A stretch of 64,000 nt of DNA from CAZYFH01 sp965249175 (lineage in GTDB: Bacteria; Acidobacteriota; Vicinamibacteria; Vicinamibacterales; UBA8438). The translations under genes were made by a program, and so were the position numbers. Below the pieces are notes generated by a model. The model saw only the letters and a program-made list of their open reading frames with translations. It made no database searches and was not told the origin of the DNA. The DNA is taken from the NCBI GenBank assembly GCA_965249175.1, contig OZ252227.1, positions 1,612,001 to 1,676,000 on the forward strand, given 5' to 3'. Below, in pieces: positions 59,288-64,000 of the stretch; within the stretch, counting starts at the first letter, position 1; every line of letters begins with the position of its first letter.

Positions 59288-60331
59288 TTATCCTCCACCA
59301 TCGCTGTACGCATCAAGGAGCGTGGCCGCCGTGCGTAGATCGCGATCGCTGACGATGTCGTACCGGTCGAAGACCGCGCGGGTCCGATGGCCGCTCAGGC
59401 GCATCGCCAGCCGCTCGGGCATGCCCGCGCGGACCATGTTCCGAATCGCCGTGCGACGGAGATCGTGGGGAATCCGCCCCGGCAGACCCGCCGCGGCGCA
59501 GGCCCGTCGCCACTCCCCTCGAAACGCTCGGATCGGCCGCCCGCGGCGGTGGAACACCCAGGGGCAGATCGTGCCGTCGCGCTGGACGCGATCAGTCGCG
59601 GCCCGCTGCGCGACGAGCAGCGCGCGCAGCGCGGTCGTCATCTGAAAGACCCGGCCGTCGCGGTTCTTGGTTGTCCCCGGATCGAGCCGGACGTCACCGC
59701 CCATGAAATCGACCTGACGCCACTCGAGGGGCAACACCTCGCTCTGGATGCGCCAGCCCGTGACGTAGGCGAAACGGATCACGGGCTGCACGGCCGGCGA
59801 CAAATGCGGGAGCAGGGCCGCGAAGGCGTCCGGCTCGAAGAAGCCGCGCCGGGCATTGTCTTCGCGCAGCATCGGGATATACGGACGGTGGCTGATCAGG
59901 CGGGCCTGGATCGCGAGCGAGAACATCCGCTTGAGCGCGGCCAACTCCCGGTTGATCGTCGCGTTCGCCGCCCCTGCGGCGTGTCGCGCCGTCGTGTAGG
60001 CCCGGATCGCCGTCGTCGTCATCTTCGCCAAGGGGCGCCCACCGAACACCGGGGCCAAGTGGAGGCGAATCCGGCCTTCGACTTCGCGGCGTGAGCGGTA
60101 GCCCTGGATCTGGTAGTCGTTCAGGAGGTCCTGCGCGGCCTCGTCGAAGCGGACGCGGCGGGCGTCGAGGTGCACCGGCTCGCCCCGATCGATGGCCGCT
60201 TCGCGTTGTCGCAGCAAGCGCTTCGCCGCGGCCTTGTCAGCCGTGCGGGCGCTCTCGAAGATCACCTGCCCGTCGCGGTAGTACTTCAGTTGCCAGTGGC
60301 TCCGACCGGCCTGTCGATAGAGGTGTCCCAT
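59288..60331 (-). CDS. int: Tyrosine recombinase / integrase
   Basis: 347 aa. N-terminal arm-binding region (residues 1-55), SAM-like core-binding domain (~60-155), catalytic domain after that. Catalytic residues: Arg194 in T-G-W-R-I, Lys222 region, His289 and Arg292 in H-D-L-R-R, His315 in G-H-R-T-R, Tyr324 in R-Y-D-I. GGAGG precedes the ATG at suitable spacing. Its 3' end points to the tRNA-Leu gene. It probably belongs to an element that extends to the right. The integrase fragment on the other side of the tRNA is a relative. Confidence 0.9.
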   Translation of the reverse strand: MGHLYRQAGRSHWQLKYYRDGQVIFESARTADKAAAKRLLRQREAAIDRGEPVHLDARRVRFDEAAQDLLNDYQIQGYRSRREVEGRIRLHLAPVFGGRPLAKMTTTAIRAYTTARHAAGAANATINRELAALKRMFSLAIQARLISHRPYIPMLREDNARRGFFEPDAFAALLPHLSPAVQPVIRFAYVTGWRIQSEVLPLEWRQVDFMGGDVRLDPGTTKNRDGRVFQMTTALRALLVAQRAATDRVQRDGTICPWVFHRRGRPIRAFRGEWRRACAAAGLPGRIPHDLRRTAIRNMVRAGMPERLAMRLSGHRTRAVFDRYDIVSDRDLRTAATLLDAYSDGGG

Positions 60332-60568
60332 CGTGGTGGCCTCCCCTCCTCGCCTGCGTCACCGTACTCGCCCTGGCCCCTATTGGAGGCTCCGCGTGGA
60401 TCTCGATTCGGTTTCACTAGCCTAGCTGCCAGGATGGCGGGATGGATCTGGAGCGCGCTAATACGGGACTATCGTCTCGTTTTTCGTTGGGTTTTCGCCC
60501 TACCCGGTATCAACGCGACTTCGAGCCGATATACTTGGTGTAGACTCCACGTGCTGGGAGACACGTAT

Positions 60569-60814
60569 ATGGCTCTTGAAAAAGAACTTGCGGTCTACAA
60601 GAACGGACTCCACGAATGGAAGGAGCATGAAGGGAAATTTGTGCTCATTCATGGAAACGACGTCATCGATTTCTTTTCCAGCTACGAAGACGCGATCAAG
60701 ATCGGGTACGAGAAGTTTAAGCTTGAACCCTTCTTGGTCAAGCAAATCCAGACCGTTGAAGTGGTGCAGTGCCTCACTCGATTGATCACACCGCTGGCCC
60801 GTCAGACTGCCTAA
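60569..60814 (+). CDS. Small DUF5678-like protein, paired with a protease
   Basis: 81 aa, GGGAG upstream of ATG at 60569. The sequence E-W-K-E-H-E-G-K-F-V-L-I-H-G-N-D-V and S-Y-E-D-A-I-K-I-G-Y-E resembles small DUF5678-type proteins. It ends six bases before the retropepsin-like gene. Function unknown; pairs of this type recur in mobile DNA. Confidence 0.55.
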   Translation: MALEKELAVYKNGLHEWKEHEGKFVLIHGNDVIDFFSSYEDAIKIGYEKFKLEPFLVKQIQTVEVVQCLTRLITPLARQTA

Positions 60815-60820
60815 CGCAGC

Positions 60821-61267
60821 GTGCCTCATTTCACGCTTCAAATACCGCCTGGCGGGCCGCTCCTTACTGCCGTTGCCACGGTGAGTGAGCCTAGGCAGGA
60901 TGCGCTTACAGCCGCTGGACAGCCGGTCCCAGCACCGCAACGGATCACGGCGCTCCTTGACACAGGCGCGAGTTGTACGAACATCGATCCATCCGTGCTG
61001 ACTGCGCTCAATCTTCCGCCAACGGGGACGGCGTTGGTCCATACACCATCTACCGGGAATGCCCCGGTTACAGTTGATCAATACGACATCGGCTTGGCGA
61101 TCTTCGCGGCGACTACCCAATCTCCGCTCCACCTGGCAACGGTTCCCGTGATTGCCTCTGAGTTGCTCCAATCGCAAGGTTTTCATGCGCTTATCGGTCG
61201 CGACATCCTGAGTCAGTGCATCTTCCACTACAACGGATCCGCTGGACTGTTTAGCCTAGCCTTTTAG
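60821..61267 (+). CDS. Retropepsin-like aspartic protease
   Basis: 148 aa, GTG start. The catalytic motif A-L-L-D-T-G-A-S-C-T occurs near residue 46, and the flap/C-terminal A-L-I-G-R-D-I-L matches the family. Such single-lobe proteases must dimerise. No membrane or signal segment. The proteolytic target may be the partner in the operon, but this is inference. Confidence 0.75.
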   Translation: MPHFTLQIPPGGPLLTAVATVSEPRQDALTAAGQPVPAPQRITALLDTGASCTNIDPSVLTALNLPPTGTALVHTPSTGNAPVTVDQYDIGLAIFAATTQSPLHLATVPVIASELLQSQGFHALIGRDILSQCIFHYNGSAGLFSLAF

Positions 61268-61279
61268 CCCTCAAACGGT

Positions 61280-61312
61280 GCCTGCTTTCTGAGGGCCTCC
61301 GACAGGCCCGTC
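61280..61312. terminator. Bidirectional hairpin between convergent genes
   Basis: GGGCCT-CCGAC-AGGCCC forms a 6-bp perfect stem (61294-61310). It lies between the retropepsin stop and the S24 tail stop, where transcripts from both sides meet. The flanks are only modestly T-rich, so strength is uncertain. Confidence 0.4.
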
Positions 61313-61315
61313 TCC

Positions 61316-61503
61316 TCACAGCGTCCGTCCCGTCCACATCACCTGCCCGAGCACCACGGCCTCTCGCGGCCAGGGCACCGGCTTATACGCTGGGTTGTCG
61401 CTCACCAATTGCCAGTTGCCTGCTCGACTCTTCCCCGCGCGTTTCACGATCAGCCCATCGTCGGTACGCACGATGTGGCCGACGGGGTGGGGGTAGCTCG
61501 TTC
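61316..61503 (-). pseudogene. S24 repressor tail fragment 3
   Basis: In frame: H-I-V-R-T-D-D-G-L-I-V-K-R, N-W-Q-L-V-S-D-N-P-A-Y, P-V-P-W-P-R, G-Q-V-M-W-T-G-R-T-L-stop. The end is nearly identical to the intact repressor at 63.2 kb. It has the catalytic lysine but lacks the serine part and the HTH. It begins directly after the DUF169 stop. Confidence 0.75.
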
Positions 61504-61505
61504 CG

Positions 61506-62249
61506 CTATCCGAATCGCTTCGCGTCGGCCGAGGCGTAGCTCGCCATGGCGCGGTCAAGTCCGACCGTCCCCTCGAGCCTCTCGACCACTTCCGCGAGTC
61601 TGGCACCCGGGATGACGCAGGTCATTTCCTCGGCCCGCATGCCGGTGCGCGAGCGGCTCAGCGCGCAGCCCACGCTGGCCGCGACCGTCTGCTGCTCCTT
61701 GGCCATCGCCACGATGTGGCACTGCGGCTTCCCTTCAATCGGCATGTCCGGGAACGCATCCTTCAGCGTCATCAAGCCGAGCCCGTTGATCCGGAGCAGC
61801 ACGACGTCCGGCGCCACGCGGCTCTCGGCGAGCGGTCCGTAGACGACCGATGCTGGCTTCGTGGTGACGTGCGGCAAGCCCGTCACCGCCGCCTGGTCGA
61901 CCCAGCCGGCTTCGAGGACCGCCTCGACATCATCCTTGGTCGCGGCTTCCTCCAGCGACAGGAACCCATGCGTGTAACTCCCCACGCTGCAATTGGCGTG
62001 ATCCGGCGCTTCGGTCGCGAAGGTGTCAGCCGCTCCGTGAATCCAGAAGACACAGCCCGCCGGCACGTGACCCGTCCGCCCATGCTCGTTGGGGGGCGGA
62101 TAGCTCGGTTTGACACGGGGTGCCGGTGGCGTCTCGCCCGGCGCGTGGAAGGAGATCGCCACTGGGGCCGCGAACGGCTTCAGCGTGGCAACCAGGCGGT
62201 CGTTCAGCGAGCGCCAGTCCAGGATCGGTGCGTGGTCGGTCGGTGTCAT
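61506..62249 (-). CDS. DUF169-family protein
   Basis: 247 aa from ATG at 62249; the SD GGGAGAG lies 9 nt upstream. The family core is N-C-S-V-G-S-Y-T-H-G and V-A-S-V-G-C-A-L-S-R. Cysteines suggest metal or cofactor binding, but the role is unknown. It is flanked on both sides by S24 tail fragments, and no other gene shares its transcript. Confidence 0.75.
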   Translation of the reverse strand: MTPTDHAPILDWRSLNDRLVATLKPFAAPVAISFHAPGETPPAPRVKPSYPPPNEHGRTGHVPAGCVFWIHGAADTFATEAPDHANCSVGSYTHGFLSLEEAATKDDVEAVLEAGWVDQAAVTGLPHVTTKPASVVYGPLAESRVAPDVVLLRINGLGLMTLKDAFPDMPIEGKPQCHIVAMAKEQQTVAASVGCALSRSRTGMRAEEMTCVIPGARLAEVVERLEGTVGLDRAMASYASADAKRFG

Positions 62250-62262
62250 GCTGGATCTCTCC

Positions 62263-62364
62263 CTACGCGAACGTCCGCGCCGCCCACTTCACCTCGCCGA
62301 TGACTTCGGCGTCGGCTGACCAGGGCAGCGTGGGCCATTCCTGCTTGTCCGGGTTGTCGCTCCA
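62263..62364 (-). pseudogene. S24 repressor tail fragment 2
   Basis: Reads W-S-D-N-P-D-K-Q-E-W, L-P-W-S-A-D-A-E-V-I-G-E-V-K-W-A-A-R-T-F-A-stop, aligned with the intact repressor end (S-D-N...P-W-P-R-D-A-R-V-I-G-Q-V-M-W). It lies between the TIR-like gene and the DUF169 gene. More diverged than fragment 3. Confidence 0.7.
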
Positions 62365-62376
62365 TGAAACACCGCG

Positions 62377-63243
62377 CTACTGTAGTTGATTCAGATCGAC
62401 ATCTATGCCGGTGTTGTTAAGCTCCTTTGCGAGCTTCAATTTCCAACCCCCATCGTCATCCATGTGAACATAGATGACACCCTGATAATCGCTAGCGATC
62501 TCGACATCACCCTTTCGCAGTACACAGACCTTCTTTCTGCCGAGCTTGCCAACAAAGAACCCAAGTTCAAAGATCACATTCTGGCGCGCTCGTGGCCGAG
62601 ACTTATTAGATGAGTCTGCAAGTCCACCCGTGTCGTCGGGCGTAAGAAGGACCACCGCGAAGCCTACGTCCGCGTTCCCCTCGAACTTCTCAATAACCGT
62701 CTGACCATCGTTCGGCTGTTCATCGAGGATCACCGGCTCAAGACCCAACTCATTTAGAAACGTGCGAACTTGATGCTTCGCTGCGTCGTCTCTCCCATGG
62801 ACCACGAAGACCTGGCGGGTGTTCGCAGATGACTGGACCAAGGAAGTTGCGCCCGACTGGTCAACCTCCTGATCTGCTCCCAGGCATTCGCGTTTTTCTT
62901 CAAGAAACGAGATCCTGCCCTTCAGCATCGTGACCGTCTGAGGGATCTCCTCGGCGAACTCATCTTGGTGTTCCGCGTCACTCATCCCCGTTAGGACAAA
63001 TCCGACAAACTTCGGAGAATGATCCGAACCGAACACCTCACGAAGGGTCTCATTTATGCGTAACGTGACATTCGCAACCGACTGATCGTCGTGCCGGACT
63101 TTGCTCGGATCGAGATCCGTCACCTCCTCAATGCGACGAGTTAACTTCTGGATGCCGCTGTCGATGGCTTCCGGCGTGAATCGCCGGTTCTCGACTGGCG
63201 GAGGCTGAGTGTTAGTTTTACGGCGCGCCCACCCCTTCCCCAT
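62377..63243 (-). CDS. TIR-like (CAP12/Pycsar-effector type) putative NADase
   Basis: 288 aa from ATG at 63243, which overlaps the repressor stop (TGATG). The N-terminal ~140 residues have no clear family; helical (I-Q-K-L-T-R-R-I-E-E). The C-terminus (145-275) is a PF10137-type TIR-like domain: V-F-V-V-H-G-R-D-D, L-L-T-P-D-D, and A-R-Q-N-V-I-F-E-L-G-F-F with the candidate catalytic Glu226. These domains degrade NAD+ in CBASS/Pycsar systems on sensing a cyclic nucleotide. No cyclase is encoded in the window. Likely an abortive-infection effector. Confidence 0.85.
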   Translation of the reverse strand: MGKGWARRKTNTQPPPVENRRFTPEAIDSGIQKLTRRIEEVTDLDPSKVRHDDQSVANVTLRINETLREVFGSDHSPKFVGFVLTGMSDAEHQDEFAEEIPQTVTMLKGRISFLEEKRECLGADQEVDQSGATSLVQSSANTRQVFVVHGRDDAAKHQVRTFLNELGLEPVILDEQPNDGQTVIEKFEGNADVGFAVVLLTPDDTGGLADSSNKSRPRARQNVIFELGFFVGKLGRKKVCVLRKGDVEIASDYQGVIYVHMDDDGGWKLKLAKELNNTGIDVDLNQLQ

Positions 63244-63932
63244 CACAGCGTCCGTCCCGTCCACATCACCTGCCCGATCACCCGAGCGTCGCGGGGCCAC
63301 GGCACGGGCGTGTACGCCCTGTTGTCGCTCGCCAATTGCCAGCCGTCCTCGTCCCGCTGGAGCCGCTTGACCACCGGCCCGTCCTCGGTGCGCACCGCGA
63401 AAATCTTGTGGTGTCGCCGCACGGTGCGCTGAAAGTCCACGAGCACGACTGCCCGGTGTTGCAGTGTCGGTTCCATCGATCGGCCACTGACGTAGGTCAC
63501 CTGGCAGTGCGCGGGCTTCAGGTTGTGACTGCTGAGCCAGTCGTCGCGGAACGGCACGTAGTCCACGACGTATTCGTCGGCGGCGATGCCTGATCCCGCG
63601 GCCAGGGCTGCGGTGTCCTCGGTGAGCGCGATGCGGTGGATACCGGCATGCGGCGTGTCGGATCGGGGCCGCGCGCTCGCGTCGTCCAGCTCGCTCACCT
63701 TGGCGGCGAGCGTGGCGGCGGGCGCGGGGGTGTCCGTGAGGCCATAGAGGTAATCAGTGGAAACATCTAATTCCCGCGCGGCAAGCATTACGCCATCGGC
63801 GCGAAGTTCTCGCTGACCGGTCTCGACCATCGAGATCATCGATTGGCTGTAACGGTCGCCAAGAGCAACAGCCAGCTCGACCTGCCTCAAGCCTGCCCTC
63901 TGCCTTGAGGCTGCCAGGCGTTCCCCAAACAT
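63243..63932 (-). CDS. XRE-S24 LexA/CI-like repressor
   Basis: 229 aa. XRE-type HTH at residues 4-65 (R-L-A-A-S-R-Q-R-A-G-L-R-Q). The S24 self-cleavage domain has Ser152 in V-S-G-R-S-M-E-P and Lys189 in G-P-V-V-K-R-L. Family members autocleave on DNA damage when RecA is active. The gene is coupled to the TIR effector by TGATG. Operator-like palindromes precede it. The 3' end is echoed by two tail fragments downstream. Confidence 0.9.
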   Translation of the reverse strand: MFGERLAASRQRAGLRQVELAVALGDRYSQSMISMVETGQRELRADGVMLAARELDVSTDYLYGLTDTPAPAATLAAKVSELDDASARPRSDTPHAGIHRIALTEDTAALAAGSGIAADEYVVDYVPFRDDWLSSHNLKPAHCQVTYVSGRSMEPTLQHRAVVLVDFQRTVRRHHKIFAVRTEDGPVVKRLQRDEDGWQLASDNRAYTPVPWPRDARVIGQVMWTGRTL

Positions 63933-63942
63933 GACCCGAAAA

Positions 63943-63960
63943 TATCACTACTAGTGGTGT
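63943..63960. promoter_or_regulatory. Operator-like palindrome O1
   Basis: TATCAC-TACTA-GTGGTG, with the same half-site and 5-nt spacing as O2. It lies 11 bp upstream of the repressor ATG, where repressor binding would block its own transcription. Confidence 0.6.
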
Positions 63961-63988
63961 TGACAAATCACCATGTGTGATTTATTCT
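63960..63988 (+). promoter_or_regulatory. Divergent promoter reading out of the window
   Basis: TTGACA (63960-63965), 17-bp spacer, TATTCT (63983-63988) on the plus strand. The operator O2 lies within the spacer. The gene it drives is outside the window; in phage-like layouts it would be a cro-type gene. Confidence 0.65.
63965..63983. promoter_or_regulatory. Operator-like palindrome O2
   Basis: AAATCAC-CATGT-GTGATTT, a perfect 7-bp inverted repeat with a 5-nt centre. Half-site GAATCAC recurs at 63991, hinting at a third operator cut by the window end. Binding by the S24 repressor is inferred. Confidence 0.65.
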
Positions 63989-64000
63989 TGGAATCACCAT

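Overview
The window is high-GC bacterial chromosomal DNA. Its gene content points to Acidobacteriota, most likely class Vicinamibacteria: DUF5916/CBM9-like outer-membrane proteins, PQQ-type beta-propeller proteins, Ser/Thr kinases fused to TolB/TPR or WD40-like domains, and a family of secreted proteins with a D-L-Q-G-I/M-W motif. The assignment is inference from gene families; there is no rRNA in the window.

Region by region. (1) 1-6.7 kb: a DUF5916 barrel protein, a PilZ protein, a STAS/PQQ-propeller pair, and a GNAT acetyltransferase coupled to a second PQQ propeller. (2) 6.7-11.7 kb: an accessory patch in which a divergent uracil-DNA-glycosylase-like gene and a BrnT/BrnA toxin-antitoxin pair each carry an attC-like imperfect palindrome at the 3' end. 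It looks like an old integron cassette array without an integrase, broken up by an IS256-type element and by transposase remnants. (3) 12.3-19.9 kb: housekeeping genes: LOG phosphoribohydrolase, a tightly packed glgB-gdhA-lysC operon, a CNNM/CBS protein and a K+ channel. (4) 20.2-27.8 kb: a motility and second-messenger cluster (FliM, HD-GYP, two GGDEF proteins, EAL-HDOD, PAS-HisKA). Several genes have frameshifts, and one has an internal deletion that removes the GYP motif. (5) 27.8-46.1 kb: a KaiC-like fragment, an FMN glutamate-synthase-like protein, a DUF3089 esterase, an ABC exporter, rpoN, a sodium:solute symporter, a methyltransferase, a sigma-70 factor coupled to an acyl carrier protein, and two of three paralogous secreted proteins.

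(6) 46.54-59.12 kb: a 70-bp direct repeat made from the 3' half of a tRNA-Leu(CAA) gene brackets about 12.5 kb. This looks like an integrated element whose integrase survives only as a C-terminal fragment at the tRNA end. Inside it, 5' ends ('heads') of Ser/Thr kinase genes recur six times on the same strand. Most are cut off at different codons and followed by unrelated cargo (MsrA, a metallo-beta-lactamase-fold lipoprotein, DoxX, a glycine-zipper peptide, threonine aldolase).

(7) 59.2-64.0 kb: an intact tyrosine recombinase, a small protein with a retropepsin-like protease, a DUF169 protein, a TIR-like protein of the CAP12/Pycsar-effector type, and an XRE-S24 repressor with operator palindromes and a divergent promoter at the window edge. 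The 3' end of the S24 gene recurs three times, after or between cargo genes. This layout resembles the integrase-to-repressor arm of a prophage or similar element carrying a repressor-coupled TIR effector, the strongest candidate here for an unusual defence module.
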